A DNA stretch of 64,000 nt from Micromonospora sp. NBC_01796. Its GTDB lineage: Bacteria > Actinomycetota > Actinomycetes > Mycobacteriales > Micromonosporaceae. Made by a program: the position numbers and the translations under genes. The stretch's first letter is position 1, and each line of letters begins with the position of its first letter. Below are positions 23,812 to 31,701 of this stretch, piece after piece. The stretch lies in NCBI RefSeq assembly GCF_035917455.1, contig NZ_CP109078.1:2790001-2854000 (forward strand), read 5' to 3'. The notes under the pieces were generated by a model that was not told the DNA's origin, did no database searches, and was given only the letters and a program-made list of their open reading frames with translations.

Positions 23812-25326
23812 TCAGTAGCGCCAGGGGCTGCCGGTTTCGCGGTATTCCTCTACCGGGACCAGGGGGATGTTGGGGTCCATGCGGTCGATGTAGAGCTTGC
23901 CTTCGAGGTGGTCGATCTCGTGGGCGACGAGTCGCGCCATGGCGAACTCGAAGGACGTGATCGCCCGCCCCCCGTCCCATCTGGCGTGTTCGACGTCGAG
24001 TCGGAGTGGGCGGGCCACCAGGCCACGCTGGTCGAAGAAGGAGAGGCAGCCCTCGTACTGCTCGTCGGTGTCCCGGGCGGTGTCGACAACCCGCGGGTTG
24101 AGCAGGACGACGGGTTCGGCGTCCCGGTCGGGTGGGCGTACGACGGCGGCGGCCCAGGGGATGCCGAGCTGCGGTGCGGCGAGCCCGACCCCCTTGCTGA
24201 ACGGGTGCAGTTCGTCCAGCCGGTGCAGTGCCGCCCGTAGTTGGAAGACGACGTCCCGGGCGGTGGCCTCGTCCCGGGGCAGTTCGAACAGTCGGGCCGG
24301 TTGGCGCAGGAGGGCCGCCCCGCGCTGGACGATGCCGGCGGCCCGCATCCGGTCGCTGGCCCGTGGCTCGGGCTCGGCCTCGGCGGTGGGCTGGGCCCGG
24401 TAACGCCATTCGAGGCGGTAGCGGGCGTTGAGCGGTGGTTCCTCGGTCGACCAGTCGAAGACCGCCCGGCCGTCGACGTCGTGCCGGAGCAGGGGCGTAC
24501 GCAACGGCCCCTCTTCGGCCGAGAGGGTGGTCTCCACCCCCCACACCTGGGGGTCGAGGTCCAGCGGGAGGTTGAGCCGGACGGAGAGGTGCCGGGTGGG
24601 CAGGCGTACGGCCCGCTGGAACCACGGACCCCACTTCTCCTCACCGACGGTGTATGCGTACTCGATGGTGACCCGCTCGCCGGGGTAGAGCGGGAAGCGC
24701 CCGTTGGCGTTCTCGAAGAGCAGCCAGACCTCTTTGAAGGCGTCCCGGTCGTGCTTCTTGCGCCAGTCCATCGGCTCGGGGCTGGCTTCGTCGCCGCAGA
24801 ACGCCTGGAGGTCGAGTTCGGCGAAGGTGAGCGGGTGCTCGCGGTGGTGCCGGTTGGAGCGCCCGGGGTCGCTGGGGTACCGGTCGACGGCGACCCGGAC
24901 CAGGTAGCGGGTGACGGGTTCGGTGCCGGCGTTGTAGAGCGCCCGCCGGATGACGCACCGGTACGCCTTGTCCTGGTGGGTGAGGGTGGCGGACTCCTGC
25001 TCGACGATGAGCCCGGTGCCCGGGGGCAGCCACTGTTCGGGTACGGGCGGGTCCCGGTGCGCGGTCATGTTCGACCGGGCGTGCCGGAGTTCGTCGTACT
25101 CCTGGAAGCGTTGCCAGATCGCGCCGGACGCGGCGAGTACGGCCTCGGCCCGGCGGGCGAAATCCTCGGTGGGCCGGTGGCGGCGGCCCTCTACGTGACT
25201 GACATATGAGGGGTCGAACCCCATGCGGGCGGCGAGCTGCTTCTTGGTCATGCCCCGCTCGACCCGCCGTCTGGAGAGTTCGGCCGCGAACGAGTCGGCA
25301 GCTCGCTCAATGGGCGAGGTGGTCAT
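23812..25326 (-). CDS. XRE HTH - peptide deformylase fusion
   Basis: 504-residue protein joining a regulator to an enzyme. Residues about 8-65 form an XRE helix-turn-helix (KKQLAARMGFDPSYVSHVEG); 85-310 are a beta-rich middle domain of unknown type (EYAYTVGEEKWGPWFQ); 330-504 are a peptide deformylase with all three motifs intact: GVGLAAPQ (379-386), EGCLS (metal Cys427) and HEIDH (His469, catalytic Glu470, His473). Deformylase removes the formyl group of new proteins. ATG 25326 follows AGGAA. The role of the DNA-binding and middle domains is unknown. Confidence 0.88.
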   Translation of the reverse strand: MTTSPIERAADSFAAELSRRRVERGMTKKQLAARMGFDPSYVSHVEGRRHRPTEDFARRAEAVLAASGAIWQRFQEYDELRHARSNMTAHRDPPVPEQWLPPGTGLIVEQESATLTHQDKAYRCVIRRALYNAGTEPVTRYLVRVAVDRYPSDPGRSNRHHREHPLTFAELDLQAFCGDEASPEPMDWRKKHDRDAFKEVWLLFENANGRFPLYPGERVTIEYAYTVGEEKWGPWFQRAVRLPTRHLSVRLNLPLDLDPQVWGVETTLSAEEGPLRTPLLRHDVDGRAVFDWSTEEPPLNARYRLEWRYRAQPTAEAEPEPRASDRMRAAGIVQRGAALLRQPARLFELPRDEATARDVVFQLRAALHRLDELHPFSKGVGLAAPQLGIPWAAAVVRPPDRDAEPVVLLNPRVVDTARDTDEQYEGCLSFFDQRGLVARPLRLDVEHARWDGGRAITSFEFAMARLVAHEIDHLEGKLYIDRMDPNIPLVPVEEYRETGSPWRY

Positions 25327-25773
25327 CGGGTTCCTAAGGGGCCGGGAATCCCAGTCTGGTGGGCGACCTACCCACTGGGGCAGAACTGCCGCGTTAACGA
25401 CATTTGGCTTGACAATTCTTCCATCATCATCGATCCTATCGCGGCTCGATGCCCTGCTCAGGGCCATGGTCGAGCCCTCCGATCGGTCACTCCCGGTTAC
25501 CTGTCACCCGTTCGGGTATCCGCCCGCCAGGCGTACCGGTGGATCTCGGTAGCCGATGGTGACGAACGCCTCCGCACCCTCCAAGATGTGGTTAGGCTTC
25601 CCTTAGTGCTAACGTGGCGACCGGTACGGTGACCGAAGGGCGGGTGCGGTGACAGCGGTGACACCATGGCGAACGCGGCCCCTGCGCCACGCTGACCTGG
25701 GCATCCTCCCGACACGGCGGCACCGCGCCGCCGACCCGCTGGACACTTCCGAGCAGCAGACGGGTGACCCACG
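25327..25773. other. Divergent control region, 447 bp
   Basis: No gene is supported here. It holds the start-side of the HTH-deformylase gene, a possible promoter TTGACA (25409-25414), 17 bp, GATCCT (plus strand, weak -10), and the iron box at 25587-25605. Two other open frames in it lack ribosome sites. Confidence 0.45.
25587..25605 (+). promoter_or_regulatory. Iron box (IdeR/DmdR-type)
   Basis: TGTGGTTAGGCTTCCCTTA matches the canonical actinomycete iron box TTAGGTTAGGCTCACCTAA at 14 of 19 positions, including the core TTAGGCT and CCT. It lies 170 bases upstream of the FhuF-like ferric reductase gene, which is the kind of gene it should control. Confidence 0.6.
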
Positions 25774-26568
25774 GTGACGGCCGTCATCGATGGGCGCGCG
25801 TACGCGACCGCACCGCTCGCACCGGTCAACGCGACCCTGCGTCAGATGTTCGGGACCGACGACCTGCCCGGGCTCGTACCCGGACTGTTCGTCGACGACG
25901 AGCGGGGCTGGCTGCCCGCCACCGACCTGATCAACGGCAGTCACCTGCCCGACCTGCTGGCCGCCGCGCAGCGCTCCTGGCAGTCCACCCCGCACGCCGC
26001 CGCCGCGCTGTTCTGGAAGTCCTACACCTACTGGTTGGCGCTGCCCACCGTGGTCGGCTGGGCAGCCGCCCGCCGGGTCCCCCTGCTCCGGGCGTCGGAC
26101 GTACTGGTGCGGGTCGAAACCGACCGGGCGACGCTGACCCTCGGGCTGCGCCGCTCGACCACGGTCGCGGTGCTCGCCTCCGACCCGCTGGCGCTCAGCG
26201 GGCTGCCCGAGGTGCGGGTGCTCACCGACGAGACCCAACTCCTCCGCGAGCTGCGTGCCTCGTTGCTCGACGAGCACCTGACCCCGCTGCTCGACGCGAT
26301 CCACACCCAGGTCCGGGTCGGCGCCCGTACGCTGCTCGGCTCGGTCGCCTCCGGGGTCGCGTACGGCATCCTGCGGGCCGCGGCCGGCCTGCCCGGCGCG
26401 TCCGAGGAGAACGTCGCGACGCTGCTTCGCGCGCTCGACCTCGAAGACCTGATCGAGCTGGTGCCCGGTCCGGACGGTGAGCCGACCGTGCAGCGCAAGA
26501 CGTGCTGCCTCGCCTTCACCCTGCCGCAGCCGCGGATCTGCAAGGGCTGCTGCATCCGCTCGAACTGA
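25774..26568 (+). CDS. FhuF-like [2Fe-2S] ferric-siderophore reductase
   Basis: 264-residue protein whose C-terminus carries the iron-sulfur ligand set of FhuF, RKTCCLAF...RICKGCC (adjacent Cys pair, then C-x2-C). FhuF-type proteins reduce Fe(III) in ferrioxamine-like siderophores in the cytoplasm. The N-terminal 230 residues are mostly helical (AAALFWKSYTYWLALP, helix-rich) like the FhuF family. Start is GTG 25774. An iron box upstream supports induction under iron starvation. No siderophore or transport genes flank it. Confidence 0.82.
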   Translation: MTAVIDGRAYATAPLAPVNATLRQMFGTDDLPGLVPGLFVDDERGWLPATDLINGSHLPDLLAAAQRSWQSTPHAAAALFWKSYTYWLALPTVVGWAAARRVPLLRASDVLVRVETDRATLTLGLRRSTTVAVLASDPLALSGLPEVRVLTDETQLLRELRASLLDEHLTPLLDAIHTQVRVGARTLLGSVASGVAYGILRAAAGLPGASEENVATLLRALDLEDLIELVPGPDGEPTVQRKTCCLAFTLPQPRICKGCCIRSN

Positions 26569-26770
26569 GCCCGGGCAGGACGCCCCGCCGGTTCACCCGT
26601 CCGGCAGGGGACGGACGTCCCAGACCCGGACCCCCGCCGATGGGCTTCGGCACGACGCCGGTCAGCGCGGTCATCCCGGCGCGCAGTGCGTCGGCCCGAG
26701 CACCTCCGCGCGGCTGGAACCAGAGCCCGGAGGTGATCCAGACCGCCAGTCCGAAGTAGCTCAGCACCGC
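26563..26770 (-). pseudogene. Possible PAP2 phosphatase remnant
   Basis: On the minus strand a stretch reading AVLSYFGLAVWITSGLW...ALRAGMTALTGVV...GPGLGRPSPAGRV resembles the N-terminal helices and first catalytic region of PAP2-type phosphatases (RxxxxRP). There is no start site, no PSGH or SRxxxxxHxxxD motif follows, and the frame continues into the 3' end of the FhuF gene. Likely a decayed fragment, or chance. Confidence 0.3.
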
Positions 26771-26983
26771 GCGATGTCCGGCAGCGGACCGCGCCGGTGA
26801 CGGCGCGGGGTCACGGGCATCGCCGCGCTCTGTGCCCGAACGCCCGGAAGGCGGACGGGGACGGATCAACCGAACAATCCGTTCGTGCCACGCCGATGCC
26901 TCAATTTCCCTACGGTCGTCGTAGATGGTTCACTCTGTCGGTCCAGGGTGCAGGTCGAGTTTCAGATCGCGAGGAATCGACGC
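26569..26983. other. 415-bp gap between the FhuF-like and methyltransferase genes
   Basis: Apart from the possible PAP2 remnant on the minus strand (26563-26770), no gene is supported. The last 100 bases are less GC-rich (AACAATCCGTTCG, CAATTTCCC) and probably hold the methyltransferase promoter, though no clear -35/-10 pair was picked. Confidence 0.4.
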
Positions 26984-27712
26984 ATGGCAGAAATCACTGG
27001 GGATCAGCGAGTTCAGTCCGAGGTACTCGAGGGTCTCGCGACCGCCGTGAACCACCGCCGATGGTTTGTTGAGCTGGCGCTGCCCTACCTGGGGGACAAC
27101 CCGATCGAGATCGGCAGTGGCCTCGGTGACTACGTGCTCGAGTGGGCGCCGCACTTCCCCAGGTTCACGGCCACCGAGGCCGATCCCGACCGGTTGGTGG
27201 CACTGAAGGAGCGCCTCGCCGGCGAGTCCAACGTCGAGGTACGGCAGATGCTGCTGCCGCAGCCGGAGCAGGAACGCGGCGACTACAGCGCGGCGGTCTC
27301 GTACAACGTGCTCGAACACATCGAGGACCACGTCGGAGCGCTGCGGAGCATGCGGGAACTGGTGCGTCCCGGCGGTGCGATCGTACTGATCGTGCCGGCG
27401 TTCGAGTTCGCCATGGGTCCGGCGGACATCGCCACCGGACACGTACGGCGCTACACCAAGAAGACGATGCGGGCCGCGCTCACCGACGCGGGGCTGACCG
27501 TGGAGCGGTTGCACTACGCGAACGCCCTCGGCCTCATCGGCTACTACATGGCGACGAACGTGTTCCGGCTGATGCCCAAGGAAGGCCCGATGGTGAAGGT
27601 CTACGACAGCCTGGTGCTGCCGGTGACCAAGGCGGCGGAGCAGCTCGTGCGGCCGCCGTTCGGACAGTCCGTCTTCGCCGTCGCCCGGGTACCCGGCGCG
27701 TCGGAGGCCTGA
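26984..27712 (+). CDS. SAM-dependent class I methyltransferase
   Basis: 242-residue Rossmann methyltransferase. Seen: motif I IEIGSGLGDY (about 41-50), acidic motif II TATEADP, and YNVLEHIEDH (motif IV), followed by the RPGGAIVLIVPAFE loop; the C-terminal region has a membrane-side helix (LGLIGYYMATNVFRL). The pattern resembles methyltransferases in glycosyltransferase/polysaccharide clusters (often dolichyl-phosphate-type neighbours). ATG 26984 follows GAGGA. The substrate is unknown. Confidence 0.88.
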   Translation: MAEITGDQRVQSEVLEGLATAVNHRRWFVELALPYLGDNPIEIGSGLGDYVLEWAPHFPRFTATEADPDRLVALKERLAGESNVEVRQMLLPQPEQERGDYSAAVSYNVLEHIEDHVGALRSMRELVRPGGAIVLIVPAFEFAMGPADIATGHVRRYTKKTMRAALTDAGLTVERLHYANALGLIGYYMATNVFRLMPKEGPMVKVYDSLVLPVTKAAEQLVRPPFGQSVFAVARVPGASEA

Positions 27713-27779
27713 CCGGAGAGCGACGACCGACACCGTTCAACCCGTCCCCGGTGTCGGCCGTCCACTTACTCCGGCAAGC

Positions 27780-28319
27780 TCAGCCCTTGACCTGGTACGT
27801 GGGCCGGATTACCGCCCGTGCCAGGGTGTGGAAGGTCAGGTTGAAGCCGACGTACGCCGGGCTCGCGTCCGGCGTGAGGTCGAGCTGCTCCACATCGAGG
27901 GCGTGTACGGCGAAGAGGTACCGGTGGACGTGGTCGCCGGCCGGCGGGGCAGCGCCGCCGTACTCCTGGGTGCCGTAGTCGTTGCGGACGGCGAACGCAC
28001 CACCCTCGACGGACCCGGCCTTGCCCGCGCCCCGGGGTAGCTGGGTGACCGACACCGGGATGTTGACCAGGACCCAGTGCCAGAAACCGCTGGTGGTAGG
28101 CGCGTCCGGGTCGTAGCAGGTGACCGCGAAGCTGCGCGTCCCGTCCGGGAAACCGGACCAGGCGAGCTGCGGCGACAGGTCGCCACCGCCCACGCTGGAG
28201 TGTACGAACTCGGTGCCCAGCGGCTCCCCGTCGCGCACGTCGTCGCTGGTCAGCGTGAACGCCGGCACCGGCGGCAACAGGTCGTACGGGTCCGGCCCGA
28301 TCGCTCGCTCAAGGTTCAT
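27780..28319 (-). CDS. PEBP (YbhB/YbcL Raf-kinase-inhibitor-like) protein
   Basis: 179-residue phosphatidylethanolamine-binding-protein family member. Seen: [26 protein letters not shown] (shown in part here), the anion pocket [11 protein letters not shown], then [22 protein letters not shown], and an [11 protein letters not shown] end. The pocket binds small phosphate-bearing ligands; the bacterial function is unclear. No signal peptide. ATG 28319 is preceded by GGAAGGA. Monocistronic. Confidence 0.9.
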   Translation of the reverse strand: MNLERAIGPDPYDLLPPVPAFTLTSDDVRDGEPLGTEFVHSSVGGGDLSPQLAWSGFPDGTRSFAVTCYDPDAPTTSGFWHWVLVNIPVSVTQLPRGAGKAGSVEGGAFAVRNDYGTQEYGGAAPPAGDHVHRYLFAVHALDVEQLDLTPDASPAYVGFNLTFHTLARAVIRPTYQVKG

Positions 28320-29073
28320 CAGGATGTCCTTCCAAAGAGGGAGACTCAGTGTCTTTGTACCCTGTCCGGCCCGCCTCAGTGCTGCCGGTGGGGGAAACAG
28401 TGGGCAACCGGTCTCCCGACGTCCACGACAACGCGGCCGGGCCCCATTCTCGAAATACCGATCCGACCGCTCGTACGGATGGCCCGCCGCTGTTTCAGCC
28501 GAGAATCAGCACCGGTTCGGAAACCCTCTACCTCGTACGCGGACGCGCCTTTCATCCGGGCTTTTCCCGGCCGGTTCGGCGGCGCTTTCGTGGTCCGGTC
28601 GTGGGCGCTCTCCCGGTCTGGTCGTCGGCGCTTTCCCCGTCGGGTCGTCGGCGCGACCCCCGACCGGCGGAGCGTGAGCGACGACTCGCTGGCCGCCGCA
28701 CCGGTCGACCGAGGCGGGGGGACCCCGGGTCCGTGGCCGCCGACGAGGGGACCAGCCCACCTCGGCCCAACGGACATTTCTCTGATCCGGACTCCGTGCC
28801 GGCAATGTCACCCCGTCGACAAATCCGACGTCGTCAACGTGCGGGACACAAGCGGGTACGTCGGTCGCAGTCAAACTGGTCACTGCGGCTACAACCACTC
28901 TCCGTGATCACGAGTCGAGGGTCGCACCACCCGCAAGAAGCGGCATGGGTCACGGTTTAAGCAGGCCAAGAGGGGTTGGCAGGAGCAGAAGCGGCCCAGT
29001 AACGTCAGCCCGTCTGGTCCGGCCCTTAGTCACCGCGGGTGACACCGGAACAGGCCCGCTGAGTCGTAACTGT
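28320..29073. other. 754-bp gene-poor stretch
   Basis: Open frames here (for example 28349-28960 plus, 28376-28777 minus) have no ribosome sites or motifs and reflect GC bias. It contains a degenerate tandem repeat at 28558-28649 and, towards the right, the promoter zone of the riboswitch. The sequence between 28960 and 29073 likely carries that promoter, but no box was chosen. Confidence 0.45.
28558..28649. repeat. Degenerate 23-bp tandem repeat, four units
   Basis: Units start at 28558, 28581, 28604 and 28627 with the pattern GGCGCTTTC-N-CCGGTC-GGTCGTC; they share about 70-85 percent by eye. It is not inside a supported gene. Function unknown; a local duplication is the simplest reading. 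Confidence 0.6.
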
Positions 29074-29183
29074 TACGAGCCGGGGACCCAAAGTAGTTCT
29101 GGGGTGAATCCGCGAACCATTGGTTCGCGGTAGGGCGTGCTTCCCGCCCGAATCCGTCAGCTAACCCGGTAGGCGGTATCGGA
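29074..29183 (+). ncRNA. Cyclic di-AMP riboswitch (ydaO/yuaA type)
   Basis: Carries the conserved blocks of the class in order: GCCGGGGACCCAAAG, then GGGGTGAATCC, a variable hairpin GCGAACCATTGGTTCGC, GGTAGGG, and CGAATCCGTCAG followed by CTAACCCGGTAGGCGG. A closing helix CGA...CCG/CGG...TCG joins the ends. In actinobacteria such riboswitches control cell-wall hydrolase genes, usually switching them off when c-di-AMP is high. The 3' strand of the closing helix runs into the ribosome site of the small ORF at 29192, so ligand binding could mask it. Confidence 0.92.
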
Positions 29184-29191
29184 AGGAGAAC

Positions 29192-29305
29192 ATGCTCGTG
29201 CAGCGCCGTACCTGCCGTGGCCCAACCCTCGATCCCCCCGGCCCGTTCCGCCACCTGCCCCGGCTCGCCCGCATCGCGGTCCAGCCCGCGAAGGTAGCGC
29301 ACTAG
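29192..29305 (+). CDS. 37-residue ORF right after the riboswitch
   Basis: ATG 29192 follows GGAAGGAG by 3 bases, and the frame ends at TAG 29303-29305. The product is Arg/Pro-rich with one Cys (QRRTCRG) and ends AKVAH. No match is recognised. Its position, directly behind the ligand-binding RNA with a strong ribosome site, favours translation. It may be a short regulated peptide or a leader ORF; there is no signal peptide or hydrophobic core. Confidence 0.5.
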   Translation: MLVQRRTCRGPTLDPPGPFRHLPRLARIAVQPAKVAH

Positions 29306-29601
29306 GCCCACTCCGACGACCGGCGACGCACACGCGTACGCGGTCGGTGGCACGAGGACGCGCGTGACCGGTAGGTGATCCGAAATCGCCCGGCAATTCC
29401 CGTGGCGAGTTCATCCGGTAACGCATTTCACCGCATCGCGGTGACGGTTCCGCACGCCCCGATCCGGACCCGACGGCTGGCGGTGAATCCGCCCCGCCGA
29501 TAGCGCGTACCCCGGTCACGTACCCGGCCCCGGCAGAGACATCTCGCCATCCCGATTCATGTGCCCCCGATCGCAGATCGGCACATCTGCGGAGGATCTA
29601 T
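29306..29601. other. Leader of the C39 peptidase gene
   Basis: Nothing is coded here by eye. Just before the ribosome site GGAGG (29591-29595), ATGTGCC/GGCACAT (29559-29586) forms a hairpin with CGATC/GATCG inside, a possible attenuator. Whether the c-di-AMP riboswitch transcript reads through to the peptidase 300 bases on is unknown. Confidence 0.4.
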
Positions 29602-30450
29602 ATGAAGCATCGTCAGCAACTCCGACGCGTCGTGACCGCCAGCCCGTACCGGGCCGGCGCCGTCTCCGCCGCCGTTCTCGCCGTGGGTCTCACCACCGGC
29701 ATCCTGCTCACCCAGGGCAACGGGTCCACCCCGCCGGCCAACGCCTCGACCATCGCGGTCGCGGAGAAGATGGGCGGCCAGGCCGGCGCCGAGGTCGCGC
29801 CCAGCCTGGTAACCCCGAGCCCGGCCACCCCGTCCCCGAGCGCCTCGACCTCGGCACCGGTTCCGGCGGCCCCGTCGTCGGCCCCGCCCACCGCCGCGAA
29901 GGCCGTGGCGACACCGACCAAGGCGGTCAAGAAGGCTCCCCCCGCGTCGAAGGTGCTCGACTACGACTACGAGGCGCAGATCAACGGCTGGTACTGCGGG
30001 CCGGCGGCCACCCGGATCGCCCTCACCGCCCGCGACCGTCAGCCGAGCCAGGACGACGTCGCCGCGGCCCTGGGCACCACGTTCAACGGGACCAACTCCG
30101 CCGACGACGTCACCCGTGGGCTGAACAGCCTGGCCAAGACCAACTTCTACACGAGCACGTTCATCCAGGGGTCCCCGTCCCCGGCCCAGATGGACCAGCT
30201 CCAGGCGGACGTCGTACACGCCGTCAGCAGCGGGTACGCGGTCGTCGCGAACATCGCCGGTTCGGCGACCGACACCGACGGCGGCTGGCACTCGTACGAC
30301 GGTGGTCACTACCTCACCGTCGTCGGTTACCGCGACAGCGGACGGACCGTGCAGATCGCGGACCCGGCGTTCGTCAACGGGGTCAGCTCCTACTGGATGA
30401 CCACGATCGACCTGGCCAACTGGATGGCCACCCGAGGCTACTCAGCCTGA
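29602..30450 (+). CDS. Secreted C39-like cysteine peptidase
   Basis: 282-residue exported protein. Seen: a short basic N-terminus and hydrophobic signal (AVSAAVLAVGLTTGILL), a Pro/Ala/Ser-rich linker with Lys repeats (65-115), and a peptidase_C39_2 domain (about 118-282) with catalytic Cys132 (GWYCGPAA), His236 (GGHYLTVVGY) and Asp254 (IADPAF). These domains cleave peptides after Gly-Gly or act on wall peptides. ATG 29602 has GGAGG 6 bases upstream. A c-di-AMP riboswitch lies about 420 bases upstream, consistent with a cell-wall role (inference). Confidence 0.85.
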   Translation: MKHRQQLRRVVTASPYRAGAVSAAVLAVGLTTGILLTQGNGSTPPANASTIAVAEKMGGQAGAEVAPSLVTPSPATPSPSASTSAPVPAAPSSAPPTAAKAVATPTKAVKKAPPASKVLDYDYEAQINGWYCGPAATRIALTARDRQPSQDDVAAALGTTFNGTNSADDVTRGLNSLAKTNFYTSTFIQGSPSPAQMDQLQADVVHAVSSGYAVVANIAGSATDTDGGWHSYDGGHYLTVVGYRDSGRTVQIADPAFVNGVSSYWMTTIDLANWMATRGYSA

Positions 30451-30469
30451 CCCGCCCTCCCCCCGGTCC

Positions 30470-30498
30470 CGGGTGCCGACCCAACCGGTCGGCACCCG
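30470..30498 (+). terminator. Terminator after the C39 peptidase
   Basis: Perfect 12-bp stem CGGGTGCCGACC/GGTCGGCACCCG with a 5-base loop, 19 bases past the stop. Confidence 0.75.
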
Positions 30499-30575
30499 AG
30501 GCTGTCCGTACCAGTGGGACGGTGGCCGCGTTGCCACAACCATCCACGTACGCGTGCGTTGACCCTGTCGTGACC

Positions 30576-30731
30576 ATGGACCTCGCCAATCGGGCGGACA
30601 CCGGCGACCGCAGGGTCCCGGCGGCCGGCGGTGCTCCCAGTCGCTACTCCGAGCCGGTCGCCACCGCGCGCCGGTACCCCGAACGAAAGGCACAGGTGGT
30701 GGCCATGGCCGGTCAGGTGTTCGCCCGATGA
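30576..30731 (+). CDS. Possible small ORF coupled to the Cys-rich gene
   Basis: 51-codon frame starting ATG 30576 whose TGA (30729-30731) overlaps the next ATG (30728) in the ATGA manner. The product is Arg-rich and ends KAQVVAMAGQVFAR; no family is recognised and there is no clear ribosome site. The overlap is the only positive sign. Confidence 0.35.
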   Translation: MDLANRADTGDRRVPAAGGAPSRYSEPVATARRYPERKAQVVAMAGQVFAR

Positions 30732-30955
30732 GCCGCGTCGACGAGCCGCTGACCCGCGCGGGAATCTGGGAGGCGGCGGCGATGACCATCGCCCAGCACG
30801 AGGACCGGGGTACGTCCTACGCTCCCGGCACCTGCGCCTGTTGCACCCCGGACGGCTGCGCGCAGTTGAGCTGGGCGATGGAGGTACGCGCCGGACGTGA
30901 TCCGGAGTACCCGATCGGCAGCCCGGCCCCGCCAACCCTGAAGTCGATCAGCTGA
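30728..30955 (+). CDS. Small Cys-rich conserved-looking protein
   Basis: 75-residue protein with a cluster GTCACCTPDGCAQL (Cys-x-Cys-Cys and one more Cys) that could bind metal or an iron-sulfur group. N-terminal helix ETLTRAGIWEAAAMT-like region is amphipathic. No family is recognised. It may be translated by coupling to the preceding small ORF. The overall codon pattern is normal for the region. Confidence 0.5.
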   Translation: MSRVDEPLTRAGIWEAAAMTIAQHEDRGTSYAPGTCACCTPDGCAQLSWAMEVRAGRDPEYPIGSPAPPTLKSIS

Positions 30956-31006
30956 CGCCCCAGCCCGAAACTGCCCGATCATCGTGGCAGGAAATGTGAT
31001 GCTCGT

Positions 31007-31381
31007 TCATGCGGCGAGCACGGAGACGTCGTACTTCCGAATCTCGGGGTCCCGGGTGATCAGGGTCAGATCTTCACAGCGAGCCTGGGCCACGAGCATC
31101 CGATCGAACGGATCACGATGGAACAGCGGAAGACGCCCAGCCGCGATGGCATGCTCGGACGTCACTGGGAGTTCGCGGAAACCGCTGGCGCGGATACGCT
31201 CAGGAAGATCGGCCGGCTCCTTGAGCTTGCCGATCGCCTGTTTGATGCAGACCTCCCAGACCGTGACCGGGCTGACATAGACATCCGGCTCGTGATCCAA
31301 CTGAGCCTTGATCTCTTCCGCCAACGTCGGATCATCCGTCAACCACCAGATCACGACATGCGTGTCCAGGAGCAATCTCAT
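31007..31381 (-). CDS. vapC: VapC-like PIN-domain toxin
   Basis: 124-residue PIN-domain RNase. Seen: acidic active-site residues Asp6 (LLLDTHV), Glu43 (TVWEVCIK), Asp90 and Asp93 (HRDPFDRM) and Asp111 (ITRD). These bind magnesium and cut tRNA or rRNA in known VapC toxins. It overlaps the upstream antitoxin by 4 bases, the standard coupled arrangement. PIN proteins of this YxD-type pair with Phd antitoxins as well as VapB. Chromosomal, between housekeeping genes. Confidence 0.92.
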   Translation of the reverse strand: MRLLLDTHVVIWWLTDDPTLAEEIKAQLDHEPDVYVSPVTVWEVCIKQAIGKLKEPADLPERIRASGFRELPVTSEHAIAAGRLPLFHRDPFDRMLVAQARCEDLTLITRDPEIRKYDVSVLAA

Positions 31382-31635
31382 CGCGGCATACCGAAGTCAC
31401 CGGCGATGCCGTCGTTGACCTCGGCGGAGTCCCAGTCCTCTGTGGCGACCAGTTTTCCTCGTAGCGAACCGCGACCACTGCGGTCCACCCGGCGAGTCAG
31501 CGGGATGACCTTTGCGACCGGGTTGCCGGCACGGCTGATGATGATCTCCTCGCCGTGTTCGACCCGATCGATAATCCGTGACAGGTTCGTCTTCGCATCA
31601 TGGATGTTGAACTGCATCGCCGCTTCGCCTGACAT
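31378..31635 (-). CDS. Phd/YefM-family antitoxin
   Basis: 85-residue antitoxin. Seen: N-terminal Phd/YefM DNA-binding fold (MQFNIHDAKTNLSRIIDRVEHGEEIIISRAG, shown here in fragments) and a disordered acidic C-terminus (ATEDWDSAEVNDGIAG) that would wrap the PIN toxin. ATG 31635 follows AAGGAGG; an inner ATG at 31617 is less likely. The palindrome CTTAGCTAAG before it is the probable autorepression site. Confidence 0.9.
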   Translation of the reverse strand: MSGEAAMQFNIHDAKTNLSRIIDRVEHGEEIIISRAGNPVAKVIPLTRRVDRSGRGSLRGKLVATEDWDSAEVNDGIAGDFGMPR

Positions 31636-31643
31636 GTCGCCTC

Positions 31644-31653
31644 CTTAGCTAAG
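31644..31653 (-). promoter_or_regulatory. Autoregulatory palindrome of the TA operon
   Basis: CTTAGCTAAG, a perfect 10-bp palindrome that overlaps the ribosome site of the antitoxin. Phd-type antitoxins bind such sites with the toxin. Confidence 0.5.
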
Positions 31654-31701
31654 AGGTTAGTCCATCCCGCGTACTGCCGCTGCTAGCTGGTGAAGTCGCG
31701 G

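Noticed and set aside
28349-28960. 203-codon frame in the gene-poor stretch
   Set aside because: Arg/Pro-rich, contains the tandem repeat and has no recognisable domain.
30728-30955. Small Cys-rich protein as a lanthipeptide precursor
   Set aside because: No leader/core division and no modification genes nearby.
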